The translations under genes and the position numbers were made by a program. Shown here in pieces: positions 18,615-26,789 of a DNA stretch of 64,000 nt. The stretch covers positions 2,472,501 through 2,536,500 of the forward strand of contig NZ_CP061336.1 in assembly GCF_005473905.2 (NCBI RefSeq), read 5' to 3'. A model generated the notes under the pieces. The model was not told the DNA's origin, did not search any database, and saw only the letters and a list, made by a program, of their open reading frames with translations. The number at the start of each line of letters is the position of its first letter. The stretch's first letter is position 1. This DNA is from Ruminiclostridium herbifermentans (GTDB lineage Bacteria > Bacillota > Clostridia > Acetivibrionales > DSM-1351).

Positions 18615-19332
18615 TGGAACCTGGAATGGCTTTTTAACAGCCGTACACCATTATTATTACGACCGTGAAAATATAACAAATATTGAATCTGCGCTCTCCT
18701 GTTCTCCAAATTTGATTGACGAATACCGAGAGATTACTGCCGATATCGATAAAGCAAAAGCCGTAGAGAATGCTATACGGGTCAAGATATCCTATGAAAG
18801 CTTAGATAATATTTTGCGATGTTTTTTTTCTGAAATAGCTGGTCGTGAAATGTGGATTTTAAACTATATAAAGCTAGGGTTTAAAATTGGAAGTAAAATA
18901 GATAGTATGCTTGGAACTCAAACTGTTTTAGATGTTTTGATACCTGCACGAAAAGTTAAATCAGAATCCCATCTTATGTTGGGTATTCTACGTTTCGAAT
19001 TGTTAGAAAATAATATATACTATGCTCCAATAAAGCCAGACCATAATATTATTACTTTTATCGCTCCCCATTTTAAAGAGCGTTTTGCTGATCAGAACTG
19101 GGTTATTCATGACATTAAAAGAAAGCTTGCAGCCTTGTACAACAAAAAAAATATGATTATCTCATATATGGATTTAGCTGATATTCCCGATCGACATGCT
19201 GATGAACTCAAATTTCAATCCCTTTGGAAAAACTATTTTAAGCATATTGCAATCAAAAGCAGAATAAATCCAAAGCTACAGAAGCAGTTTATACCAAAAC
19301 GCTATTGGAAGCAGCTTACGGAGAAGAATTAA
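18598..19332 (+). CDS. TIGR03915 / DUF4130 family putative DNA-metabolism protein
   Basis: 244 residues starting at GTG 18598, inside the end of the radical-SAM gene, with GGGAGG ten bases upstream. The start reads MIYIYDGTWNGFLTAVHHYY, typical of the family; the second half (FKERFADQNWVIHDIKRKLA and WKNYFKHIAIKSRINPKLQK) matches DUF4130, related in some proteins to uracil-DNA glycosylase fusions. It is translationally coupled to the radical-SAM partner. The function is predicted as DNA repair by association. Confidence 0.88.
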   Translation: MIYIYDGTWNGFLTAVHHYYYDRENITNIESALSCSPNLIDEYREITADIDKAKAVENAIRVKISYESLDNILRCFFSEIAGREMWILNYIKLGFKIGSKIDSMLGTQTVLDVLIPARKVKSESHLMLGILRFELLENNIYYAPIKPDHNIITFIAPHFKERFADQNWVIHDIKRKLAALYNKKNMIISYMDLADIPDRHADELKFQSLWKNYFKHIAIKSRINPKLQKQFIPKRYWKQLTEKN

Positions 19333-19359
19333 GTTAGTCAATGCCTCTAATTCTTCTCA
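19320..19359. terminator. Hairpin between convergent genes
   Basis: GAGAAGAATTA and TAATTCTTCTC form an 11-bp stem overlapping the stop codon of the TIGR03915 gene, with a loop of about 16 nt. No T run follows, so its strength is doubtful. Confidence 0.45.
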
Positions 19360-19380
19360 ATAAGCAATATATTGATTGAA

Positions 19381-20778
19381 TTACTTGAGTCTATTAACCA
19401 ATTCCTTGAATGTATTTCCACGATGCTCAAAGTTTTTGAACATATCAAAGCTGGTACTTGCAGGCGACAATATTACACAGTCTCCCGGAGAAGCTTCTGC
19501 ATAAGCGCGGTTAACAACTTCCTCATAGGTATTGCAATGGATTATTTTAACCTCACATTCATTATCTGTCTGATTAATGTAGTTATTTAATGCTTCTTCA
19601 ATCTTTGGAGCAGTAGCACCTATTAACAAAAGGCACTTTACCTTTTCGGCAATTATCTGACCAATTGAATCATAAGGTATTCCCTTGTCCTTACCACCTG
19701 AAATAAGAATTACTTTGTCTTTAAAAGTACTCAGAGCAGCAATTGTTCTTGAAGGGCTGCTGTCAATTGAACTATTGTAAAATTTAATGCCATTTAACTC
19801 TCTTACAAGTTCTATTCTATGTTCAACACCGTTAAAGGTAGTTGCAATCTTTCGAATTGTTTCAGGCTTAACATAATCAATTGTGGCAGCAGTTGCAGCC
19901 ATATAGTTTTCTATATTATGAACACCTGGTATCTTTATACTTTCAGCATCTACTACCTCTATTTCTTCATTTTCATTTTTCACAATAATTTTTCCATCTT
20001 TAAGAATAACTCCAGTATCAATATTATTCACTCTTGAAAAATAAACATATTGACCTTTAGCTTCATTTGCAAAACTCTTTGTTACTTCATTATCATAATT
20101 TAAAACTAATTTATCATTTTCAGTTTGGTTTAAGAAAATATTCTTCTTTGCATCAATGTACTCGCTTAATGATTTATGAACATCAAGATGATTAGGTGTA
20201 ATATTTGTAATTACTGAAATAGATGGACACTTCTTTATTGTCATAAGTTGAAAACTGCTTAATTCTAAAACAACTTTATCGGATTCTTTAACTTCATCTA
20301 TTTTGCTCAATAAAGGAGTACCAATATTACCACCTAGCCAGCAATTATACCCTTCCTCTGTAAGTATCTTATAAATTAATGTTGTTGTAGTGGTTTTACC
20401 ATCACTTCCTGTAACTGCAAATATTTGTGCAGGACAAAGACTGATAAAAACTTCCATTTCAGAAGTAAGTTCTGCTCCGTTATTTACTGCATTTACTAGC
20501 TGTGGTAAATCAGGTCTCATTCCCGGAGTACGGAAAATAATATCAAACCCATTAAGTGATTCTAAATAGTCTTCTCCTAAGATATACTTAACAGATAGTC
20601 CCTTAAGTTCTGATAATGCATCTGAAAGTTTTTCTTGAGTATTTTTATCAAAAGCAGTGATATCAACACCTAAATTTACCAGATATTTAATAAGAGGAAT
20701 ATTGCTGATACCAATTCCTAATACAGCTACCTTTTTATCTTTAATGCTTTTTTTAAACTGTTCTAGTTTACTATTCAT
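19381..20778 (-). CDS. murD: UDP-N-acetylmuramoylalanine--D-glutamate ligase
   Basis: 465 residues from ATG 20778, or 469 from ATG 20790. MurD adds D-Glu to UDP-MurNAc-Ala in the cytoplasm. Visible are the N-terminal nucleotide-binding fold (KVAVLGIGISNIPLIKYL), the ATP motif AVTGSDGKTTTTTLI, the central-domain NITPNHLDVHKS, and the C-terminal domain FNGVEHRIELV and LISGGKDKGI. It stands outside a dcw cluster. A leader motif (20828-20852) shared with ispH, scpA and oadA-like genes precedes it, and that motif can pair with the start region. Confidence 0.95.
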   Translation of the reverse strand: MNSKLEQFKKSIKDKKVAVLGIGISNIPLIKYLVNLGVDITAFDKNTQEKLSDALSELKGLSVKYILGEDYLESLNGFDIIFRTPGMRPDLPQLVNAVNNGAELTSEMEVFISLCPAQIFAVTGSDGKTTTTTLIYKILTEEGYNCWLGGNIGTPLLSKIDEVKESDKVVLELSSFQLMTIKKCPSISVITNITPNHLDVHKSLSEYIDAKKNIFLNQTENDKLVLNYDNEVTKSFANEAKGQYVYFSRVNNIDTGVILKDGKIIVKNENEEIEVVDAESIKIPGVHNIENYMAATAATIDYVKPETIRKIATTFNGVEHRIELVRELNGIKFYNSSIDSSPSRTIAALSTFKDKVILISGGKDKGIPYDSIGQIIAEKVKCLLLIGATAPKIEEALNNYINQTDNECEVKIIHCNTYEEVVNRAYAEASPGDCVILSPASTSFDMFKNFEHRGNTFKELVNRLK

Positions 20779-20827
20779 AATTATGTCCATACAATGTGTA
20801 ATGTAAATAATTAAAACAAATACATTT

Positions 20828-20852
20828 GCATGGACTCTATCCCCCTTTATTA
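20828..20852 (-). promoter_or_regulatory. AAAGGGGGA..GAGTCCAT leader motif before murD
   Basis: On the minus strand the leader reads AAAGGGGGATAGAGTCCATG and, about 40 nt later, ATGGACATAATTATG at the murD start. GTCCATGCAAATG can pair with CATTGTATGGAC around the weak ribosome site. Similar motifs precede four other genes in the window. The role is inferred. Confidence 0.55.
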
Positions 20853-20934
20853 TTCATATATGCAAAGTTGACTGGCAACAGCATTATCTAATATCCCAAT
20901 TCTTCCATTTTGAATTTTTTAGTTAACTCTTCTA

Positions 20935-20963
20935 TTGCATTATTTTTTTATTTATAGTAAAAT
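20935..20963 (+). promoter_or_regulatory. Promoter of tRNA-Leu
   Basis: TTGCAT (20935-20940) and TAAAAT (20958-20963) are separated by 17 bp and lie about 20 bp before the tRNA, a good sigma-A arrangement. Confidence 0.65.
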
Positions 20964-20983
20964 ACTTATTGCAGTCAATTTAT

Positions 20984-21070
20984 GCGGATATGGCGGAATT
21001 GGCAGACGCGCATGGTTCAGGTCCATGTGAAAGCAATTTCATGCAGGTTCAAGTCCTGTTATCCGCACCA
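20984..21070 (+). tRNA. tRNA-Leu (anticodon CAG)
   Basis: 87 nt including an encoded CCA. The acceptor arm GCGGATA pairs with TATCCGC; the D arm contains TGGCAGA. The anticodon arm is CATGG-TTCAGGT-CCATG, giving anticodon CAG. A long variable arm (TGTGAAAGCAATTTCATGC) marks a class II tRNA, and the T arm is CAGG-TTCAAGT-CCTG. It is flanked by its own promoter and terminator, so it is a single-gene unit. Confidence 0.97.
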
Positions 21071-21110
21071 AAAGAGTTTGAAAATAATACTTTCAAACTC
21101 TTTTAATTTT
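21071..21110. terminator. Bidirectional terminator of tRNA-Leu and cheR
   Basis: AAAGAGTTTGAAA and TTTCAAACTCTTT form a 13-bp stem with a short loop, followed by a T-rich run (TTTTAATTTT) on the plus strand and AAAA-flanked sequence for the minus strand. Confidence 0.85.
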
Positions 21111-21135
21111 ATTCATAAATTTTTAGTTTAGAATC

Positions 21136-21921
21136 TTAAAAGACAAAATTATCCTCATCTTTTTCATAGAAAAATGTTTTTATTGATTTAAAATTATATT
21201 TGTTTGCCATAATTAATTGCTCGGTACTTCCAACAAATAAAATACCTTGTGGATTTAATGACATATTAAACTTCTTATAAATATCATTCTTTGCTTCATC
21301 TGTAAAATATATAAGTACATTTCTACATACAATTAAGTCAATGCCTTTAGGATATGGGTCTCTTAAAAGATTAAATTGCTTAAATTCAACACATTTCTTT
21401 ACTTCGTCATTTATCTTATAGCTATCGCCAATAACAGTAAAGTATTTTGATTTCATGTCTTTGGGCAAATTCTCCAAACTTTTTGCAGAATATACCCCGT
21501 TTTTCGCTTTTTCTAATGCTTCTAGGTCAATATCAGTGGCAAGTATTTTTATTGAACTAAGTGGTAATAGTTTGTTTAAAACCATTACCAAAGTATATGG
21601 TTCATCACCTGTCGAGCAAGCAGAACTCCAAATTGATATTTTTTTCTTTTTACTTAATAAAAGAGGAAAAATTTCCTTTTCGAGAACTTCCCATTGGTCT
21701 GGATTTCTATAAAATTCTGAAACATTTATAGTAAGATAAGTCACAAATTCTTTCAATAAGTCTTTGTTCAACTTTAAAGCTTGCACATAACTGGAATAAT
21801 CATTAAAATTATTCTTTTTAATTAGAGCATCTATTCTTCTTTTCATCTGTTTTTCTTTGTACAGTGAAAGATTTATTTTGGTAATCTTAAATATCTCTTC
21901 TTTAAATAATTCATAATCCAT
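21136..21921 (-). CDS. cheR: Chemotaxis protein methyltransferase CheR
   Basis: 261 residues from ATG 21921; an ATG at 21933 would add MDII. The N-terminal helical domain (YLTINVSEFYRNPDQWEVLE) and the SAM-binding domain (KKKISIWSSACSTGDEPYTL, IKILATDIDLEALEKA, LIVCRNVLIYF) are typical of CheR, which methylates glutamates of chemoreceptors in the cytoplasm. The usual GCSTGEEPYS motif is here ACSTGDEPYT. No chemotaxis genes are adjacent. A divergent member of the murD-type leader motif is upstream. Confidence 0.92.
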   Translation of the reverse strand: MDYELFKEEIFKITKINLSLYKEKQMKRRIDALIKKNNFNDYSSYVQALKLNKDLLKEFVTYLTINVSEFYRNPDQWEVLEKEIFPLLLSKKKKISIWSSACSTGDEPYTLVMVLNKLLPLSSIKILATDIDLEALEKAKNGVYSAKSLENLPKDMKSKYFTVIGDSYKINDEVKKCVEFKQFNLLRDPYPKGIDLIVCRNVLIYFTDEAKNDIYKKFNMSLNPQGILFVGSTEQLIMANKYNFKSIKTFFYEKDEDNFVF

Positions 21922-21960
21922 AATTATATCCATGTTCCTTCTTCATTAAACTTTAGAAAC

Positions 21961-21985
21961 AACTTGGAATCGGCACCTCCTTTAA
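21961..21985 (-). promoter_or_regulatory. Divergent AAAGGAGG leader motif before cheR
   Basis: On the minus strand AAAGGAGGTGCCGATTCCAA resembles the AAAGGGGGA..GAGTCCAT motif, and its TTCC can pair with GGAA just before the cheR start. Weaker than the other members. Confidence 0.35.
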
Positions 21986-22073
21986 AGTAAATATGATTTC
22001 TCTTAAATTCATCTCCCATTAGTATTAGGGGCACCCTATAATTCATGTATTTCGAAAAGTTGTTTTTATACTT

Positions 22074-22105
22074 AAATAAGGACGTACCAAGGTACATCCT
22101 TATTT
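22074..22105 (-). terminator. Terminator after the ispH-rpsA fusion
   Basis: AAATAAGGA-GTACC and GGTAC-TCCTTATTT form a near-perfect 15-bp stem with a two-base loop. It is followed on the minus strand by AAGTATAAAAAC, only mildly T-rich; it is about 160 bp beyond the fusion gene and before cheR. Confidence 0.6.
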
Positions 22106-22265
22106 ATATAAAAACACAGAGTACATAATTTAAGGTTGTCTATGCCTTTATTGAATTATTTAAAACAATCCAATATACTATAGTTATTTTTATAAAGTAA
22201 TGTCGTTATAGTAGTTGTCTAGAGTACAAACTGTTGTCAGAACAACCATTTAATCAAAAAAACAA

Positions 22266-24287
22266 TTAATCATTTAAACTATTCAAATTTTCAGCTATAG
22301 TATTTGTCATATCTTCTTTATGCTCAGTTGGCAATTCCTCATCAGCAGCAACAGGTGCGTCCTTCTTTGCTCCTTTAGGATCAATTGGATTAACCTCTTT
22401 AATACTAAGGCTTATTTTCTTAGCCTCTGCATCAAGTTCTGTAATTTTAGCTTGAACCTCTTGACCTATTTTTAGAACGTCTCCTGGTTTACCTAATCTA
22501 ACTGATGATATTTGTGAAATATGAACAAGTCCATCAAGTCCCTGTTCGATTTCTACAAAAGCACCAAAAGGCACTAAACGAACAACTTTACCAGTAATAA
22601 CATTTCCAACTTCGTACTTTTTGATAGCGCTTACCCAAGGATTATCCTCTTTCTTTTTGAATCCAAGTGAAATACGCTTCTTTTCTTTATCAAAATCAAT
22701 AACATAAACAGTTATTTCATCTCCAACCTTAACTACTTCTGATGGATGTTTAATCTTATTCCAAGATAATTCTGATAAATGAACAAGACCATCTACTCCA
22801 CCTATATCTACAAATGCGCCAAAGTCCATAAGACTCTTAACTTGACCTTTGTATACTTTTCCTATTTCAATATTATTCCATATTTCATTTGACGCAAATT
22901 CTTTATTTCTCTCAATAATAATTCTTGCTGAAGCAACTACTTTTCTTTTCTGCTTGTTTATTTCTATAATTTGAACTTGCACTACTTGTCTTACAAAAGA
23001 TGATAAATCTTTTACAAATCTATCACTTATTTGAGAAGCAGGAATAAATATTTTTACGCCATGTGAATAGCCAATTACCCCACCATTTACCTGTTCACTT
23101 ATTTTAACAGCTATTGGTCTCTTGTTTTCAAAAGCATCTTCAAGAACTTCCCAGCCTTTAACAGCATCAACTTTCTTTTTGCTTAAAATTACATTTCCTT
23201 CACCATCATTAACTCTAACTACAAAAACATCAACTTCATCTCCAACTTTAAGTGATTTTTCAGGATCAAAGTCTATATCATCAGTAAACTCCTCCATTGG
23301 AATAATGCCATCTGATTTGAAGCCCAAGTCGACATATACTTCATTTAAATTAAAACCAATAATCCTTCCTTTTGTGATCTGACCCGTTGTCAATGTCACC
23401 AGTGAGCTTTCAAATGCATCAGCAAAGCTCATCTCTAAATCCTGTTTATTTAATTCACTCATGTTATGAATAACCTCCTTGATTACCCAGTCAGGTGTTG
23501 ACGCCCCCGCAGTAATACCAATTTTTTTAATTTTTTTTATATCAACCGGTGGAATATCACTGGCTGTTTGTATTTTGTAAGTTTCTGGGCAGTTAGCCCT
23601 GCAAATTTCAAATAGTTTATTGGTATTTGAACTGTTTTCTCCTCCAATAACAAGTACCATATCTACTTCTTTTGAAATTTTATCTGCTTCTGATTGTCTT
23701 TTATCCGTCGCATTACATATTGTATCAAATTTTAAAACATTTTTAAACCTTTTATTTAAACTATCAATAATTTTTTCCCATTTTTCTCGAATAAATGTAG
23801 TTTGAGCAACAACACAAATGTTTTTTTCTATGTTGGGTAATGTTTTAACCTGTTCAATACTGTCAATAATATAAGCAGTATTGTTACACCATCCAGTTAT
23901 TCCAATAATTTCAGGATGTTCTTTATCTCCAATTATAATTATCTGATAGCCTTCATTATACTTTTTATTAACTAAGCGTTGCATTTTTTCTACATATGGA
24001 CATGTAGCATTAACAACTTCAATACCTTTAGCTTCAAATTCTGATATAACACTAGGTCCAACGCCATGAGCCCTGATAACTACCTTTGAAGGAGCAGATA
24101 CCTGTTCAGGCGAATTAATAGCTAATATTCCATGCTCTTGCAATTTATTCACCACTTGCTCGTTATGAATAATTGGACCAAAAGTGTATACTTTATCTTC
24201 AGATTTTTCTGCTAAATCAAAAACAATTTTTACAGCATTATTTACACCAAAACAAAATCCAGCAGTACTTGCCACGACTATATGCAT
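22266..24287 (-). CDS. ispH: IspH fused to ribosomal protein S1 domains
   Basis: 673 residues. Residues 1-285 are 4-hydroxy-3-methylbut-2-enyl diphosphate reductase, the last step of the MEP isoprenoid pathway, with the cluster cysteines C12, C96 and C191. Residues about 300-635 hold four S1 RNA-binding domains (for example ITKGRIIGFNLNEVYVDLG, GKVYKGQVKSLMDFGAFVDI and GNVITGKVVRLVPFGAFVEI), followed by a short tail. The same fusion is known in clostridia, where the S1 part serves as RpsA. It follows cmk on the same strand. The ribosome site is weak, and a leader motif shared with murD lies upstream. Confidence 0.95.
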   Translation of the reverse strand: MHIVVASTAGFCFGVNNAVKIVFDLAEKSEDKVYTFGPIIHNEQVVNKLQEHGILAINSPEQVSAPSKVVIRAHGVGPSVISEFEAKGIEVVNATCPYVEKMQRLVNKKYNEGYQIIIIGDKEHPEIIGITGWCNNTAYIIDSIEQVKTLPNIEKNICVVAQTTFIREKWEKIIDSLNKRFKNVLKFDTICNATDKRQSEADKISKEVDMVLVIGGENSSNTNKLFEICRANCPETYKIQTASDIPPVDIKKIKKIGITAGASTPDWVIKEVIHNMSELNKQDLEMSFADAFESSLVTLTTGQITKGRIIGFNLNEVYVDLGFKSDGIIPMEEFTDDIDFDPEKSLKVGDEVDVFVVRVNDGEGNVILSKKKVDAVKGWEVLEDAFENKRPIAVKISEQVNGGVIGYSHGVKIFIPASQISDRFVKDLSSFVRQVVQVQIIEINKQKRKVVASARIIIERNKEFASNEIWNNIEIGKVYKGQVKSLMDFGAFVDIGGVDGLVHLSELSWNKIKHPSEVVKVGDEITVYVIDFDKEKKRISLGFKKKEDNPWVSAIKKYEVGNVITGKVVRLVPFGAFVEIEQGLDGLVHISQISSVRLGKPGDVLKIGQEVQAKITELDAEAKKISLSIKEVNPIDPKGAKKDAPVAADEELPTEHKEDMTNTIAENLNSLND

Positions 24288-24343
24288 AGATATTTAAGTA
24301 CATACCACTATTATTAGATATATTAACTCCATTAATACGCTAG

Positions 24344-24368
24344 TATGAACTCAGCCCTCCCTTTATTA
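24344..24368 (-). promoter_or_regulatory. Leader motif before ispH-rpsA
   Basis: On the minus strand AATAAAGGGAGGGCTGAGTT is followed by CATACTA. GTTCATACTA can pair with TAGTGGTATGTAC about 15 nt before the start. The pairing bases differ from those at murD while base pairing is kept, which hints at a selected structure. Confidence 0.45.
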
Positions 24369-24412
24369 ATATAATCGCACATTTTTATTAATTAGATTAG
24401 CAATAATTTGTA

Positions 24413-24497
24413 AAAAATCTTGTTTCAAAATGGAATTTTTCGACCAAAGAAAAATTTCATTACATTAGCGGCTTTAATTGAGGCAAAAGATTTTTCA
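24413..24497 (-). other. Long nested hairpin between cmk and ispH
   Basis: AAAAATCTT at the left pairs with AAGATTTTT at the right, and inside, GAATTTTTC pairs with GAAAAATTTC around a seven-base loop. It may end cmk transcription or be a processing site; no classical T tail is clear. Confidence 0.4.
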
Positions 24498-24531
24498 CTG
24501 CCACTAGAAATACTAAATCAATATCCGCTAC

Positions 24532-25215
24532 TTATTGAAGTGGAGAAGTTTTTCCTGCCTCTAAATAATAATACATAATCTTTTCAACCACTTCATCTAT
24601 TGTCATTGAAGTAGAATCAACCTCAATTGCATCTTCAGCTTTAACAAGCGGAGCAAAAGTTCTTGAACTATCATTATTATCTCTTATAATCATATCAGCT
24701 TTTACTTCCTCAAAATCAACCTTTTGACCTTTTTGTAATAATTCCTCATATCTTCTTCTAGCTCTTTCATCCACAGTTGCCGTCAAAAATATCTTTAAAT
24801 CAGCATTTGGTAATACATATGAGCCAATATCTCTACCATCCATTACTACATTTTTGTCCGAAGCAATTTTACGCTGTAAATCAACTAACTTTAACCGTAC
24901 CTCCTTGAATACAGCGACATTAGATGCACCTGCGGATACTTCCGGAGTTCTAATAGCCTCTGAAACATCAACACCATCAAGGAAAATCTTTTGGGTATTG
25001 TTTTCATGTGATATTGTAATATCAATATTTTCAACTATTTTTTCTACATCATTTTGTGATTTTGTATCTACACCTTCATTTATTGCTTTTAAAGCTACAG
25101 TTCTATACATAGCTCCTGTATCTAAATAAATAAACCCAAGATTTGCAGAAACTTTTTTTGCAATAGTACTTTTACCAGCTCCTGCAGGACCGTCAATTGC
25201 TATACTCTTTGGCAT
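24532..25215 (-). CDS. cmk: Cytidylate kinase
   Basis: 227 residues starting at the ATG five bases after GTGGAGG (an in-frame GTG inside the ribosome site is not the start). Walker A is IDGPAGAGKSTIAKK; the CMP-binding and lid marks are LDTGAMYRTVALKA, MDGRDIGSYVLPNA and RARRRYEELL. It phosphorylates CMP and dCMP in pyrimidine salvage. The cmk-ispH-rpsA order is common in clostridia. Directly upstream is a five-copy array of its own translation-start module, which probably affects its expression. Confidence 0.95.
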   Translation of the reverse strand: MPKSIAIDGPAGAGKSTIAKKVSANLGFIYLDTGAMYRTVALKAINEGVDTKSQNDVEKIVENIDITISHENNTQKIFLDGVDVSEAIRTPEVSAGASNVAVFKEVRLKLVDLQRKIASDKNVVMDGRDIGSYVLPNADLKIFLTATVDERARRRYEELLQKGQKVDFEEVKADMIIRDNNDSSRTFAPLVKAEDAIEVDSTSMTIDEVVEKIMYYYLEAGKTSPLQ

Positions 25216-25645
25216 ACTAACCTCCACGTTAGATTTTTAGCATAATATAAAACCTATACATTGTGGAGGTACGTAATATCTTTCTTTTTTCCATCCTAAT
25301 TCCTTCATACTAACCTCCACGTTAGATTTTTAGCATAATATAAAACCTATACATCGTGGAGGTACGTAATATCTTTCTTTTTTCCATCCTAATTCCTTCA
25401 TACTAACCTCCACGTTAGATTTTTTGCATAATATAAAACCTATACATCGTGGAGGTACGTAATATCTTTCTTTTTTCCATCCTAATTCCTTCATACTAAC
25501 CTCCACGTTAGATTTTTTGCATAATATAAAACCTTATACATTGTGGAGGTACGTAATATCTTTCTTTTTTCCATCCTAATTCCTTCATACTAACCTCCAC
25601 GTTAGACTTTTTGCATATTTATAAATTAAATTTCGTGGAGGTGCG
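25216..25645 (-). repeat. 93-bp tandem array of ribosome-site modules before cmk
   Basis: The marker CCTCCACG occurs at 25221, 25314, 25407, 25500 and 25594, a period of 93, 93, 93 and 94 bp. Copies are nearly identical except the outermost. Read on the minus strand each unit has ACGTACCTCCAC (anti-Shine-Dalgarno), about 35 nt, then CGTGGAGGTTAGTATG (ribosome site and start). Each can therefore fold into a Shine-Dalgarno-sequestering hairpin with either neighbour. The last ribosome site is the one used by cmk. The sequence between marks also reads as a short peptide (separate entry). Confidence 0.85.
25330..25494 (-). CDS. Possible 54-residue peptide encoded by the tandem array
   Basis: Because 93 is a multiple of three, an ATG after each GGAGGTTAGT opens a frame that starts MKELGWKKERYYVPP, then RCIGFILC. 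In the unit ending at 25332 the stop TAA falls after FILC; in the unit beginning at 25494 that stop is lost and the frame reads through KKSNVEVS into the next copy, giving 31 + 23 residues. Other units encode single 23-residue forms or are frameshifted. The ribosome site is ideal. It may instead be a by-product of a duplicated RNA element. No homologue is recognised. Confidence 0.3.
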   Translation of the reverse strand: MKELGWKKERYYVPPRCIGFILCKKSNVEVSMKELGWKKERYYVPPRCIGFILC

Positions 25646-25711
25646 TATAACTCGAAAATGCACTATGTTTGCACTAACTATGTTTTCGAGTTGATAACTC
25701 TCCACGCTAAT
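25636..25711. repeat. Long hairpin at the upstream end of the array
   Basis: CGTGGAG and CTCCACG form the outer arms and ACTCGAAAA and TTTTCGAGT a perfect 9-bp inner stem; the loop holds two copies of a short ATAGT..TGC sequence. A related ACTCGAAAATGCAC occurs at about 14884. It reads as a foldback boundary of the repeat array. Confidence 0.6.
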
Positions 25712-25762
25712 TAAAAAATTCACTTCATAATACAAATAATGCAATCTATTTAATAAAGTTTA

Positions 25763-26125
25763 TTAATTTGATATATCAGGCCTTAAAACTGTTGCACCCT
25801 TAAGATAAACATGATTAATTTCATTATTTTTCTTTTCAGTGTTAAAATGAATTAGTACTCTTATACATTTTTCTAAGCTTTTTGGCACATTAATCTCATT
25901 TGTACACATCAGTGAAATATCATTCCACCCAAGTTCTCTTGCAGCAATAGCTGGAAATGTAGCATTCAGGTCATTTGTAACAGAAAAAATCACACTGATA
26001 ATGCTCTCATTGTCTATTTCATTTCTATTTATCATTTCGACAAGAAGTTCTTTGGTTCCTTCTAAAATTGATTCCTTTGCATTTTCAAAAACAGTTATTG
26101 CTCCTCTTACTGCTCTAACAGACAT
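25763..26125 (-). CDS. aroH: Chorismate mutase, AroH type
   Basis: 120 residues from the ATG after GGAGGTAAAA, the normal length of the AroH (B. subtilis) class. Recognisable are VRAVRGAITVFENAKESI, SVTNDLNATFPAIAARELGW and HVYLKGATVLRPD. It converts chorismate to prephenate for phenylalanine and tyrosine synthesis. It is not in an aromatic operon; the HutP homologue lies upstream on the same strand about 130 bp away. Confidence 0.93.
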   Translation of the reverse strand: MSVRAVRGAITVFENAKESILEGTKELLVEMINRNEIDNESIISVIFSVTNDLNATFPAIAARELGWNDISLMCTNEINVPKSLEKCIRVLIHFNTEKKNNEINHVYLKGATVLRPDISN

Positions 26126-26258
26126 TTTTACCTCCAAATAGAATATATGTTATACTAAAATACTCTTGAAATAGTATAAAAAGATGTATCTGATTAATTA
26201 ATTCAAGGGAGTTTTGTTATATAATTGTTGTAATATATTATTTTGAAGCATTTATTTA

Positions 26259-26693
26259 TTATACAACTCTATGACCAAGTCCGATAGCTACTTCATTTAA
26301 ATTTAGCAAACCTATTCCAAAAAATATAGCAACACTAATGTGGTCTTTATATCTAGCTATACCTATTTTCCCACCAACATTAAGTCCAATTGCTTTAGGC
26401 ATAATTTGCGATATAGCTTCTCTAGTAGCTCCTGCAACTGCACCCTGTTCAGCATGACTTTCAGTTATAACCCCTTCTCGTTTAGATGCTACAACTGCTC
26501 TTTCAACTATCTTCATAACAGAAGAAATAAATTCACCGCCATAATCAACAGCCGCTGAACTTATACCTATTTGGCTAAACTCCATCTGCAGTTTTTTTTC
26601 GGAAGCTCTATCACTTGTTAATGCTATTCTTATAGCTGCACCCGAAATATCTTTACTTCCAAATACATTATTTTCTTCTCCAGATATTCCCAT
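26259..26693 (-). CDS. hutP: HutP family protein
   Basis: 144 residues, the size of HutP, an RNA-binding antiterminator activated by L-histidine and Mg2+ in B. subtilis. Matching segments are SDRASEKKLQMEFSQIG, REGVITESHAEQGAVAGATR and the C-terminal EVAIGLGHRVV. The first histidine of the metal-ligand motif is kept (ESHA), but the position four residues later appears to be Gly rather than His. The ribosome site is GGAGG, seven bases before ATG. No histidine-utilisation genes are in the window, so its target is unknown. Confidence 0.8.
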   Translation of the reverse strand: MGISGEENNVFGSKDISGAAIRIALTSDRASEKKLQMEFSQIGISSAAVDYGGEFISSVMKIVERAVVASKREGVITESHAEQGAVAGATREAISQIMPKAIGLNVGGKIGIARYKDHISVAIFFGIGLLNLNEVAIGLGHRVV

Positions 26694-26726
26694 AATTAAT
26701 CCTCCAAGAGTAATACTATATACAAT

Positions 26727-26762
26727 AAAAAACCTATAAAACTTATTATATAGGTTTTTTTT
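26727..26762. terminator. Terminator upstream of hutP
   Basis: AAAAAACCTATA and TATAGGTTTTTTT form a 12-bp stem with T-rich flanks on both strands. It ends the transcript of the 26790-27272 gene on the minus strand, so hutP has its own promoter or depends on read-through. Confidence 0.8.
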
Positions 26763-26789
26763 ACATAAAACAATATTGTAATCGGTATA

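Noticed and set aside
25216-25645. CRISPR array
   Set aside because: The regular 93-bp period comes from whole-unit tandem duplication; there are no unique spacers, no cas genes, and each unit carries a ribosome site and start codon.
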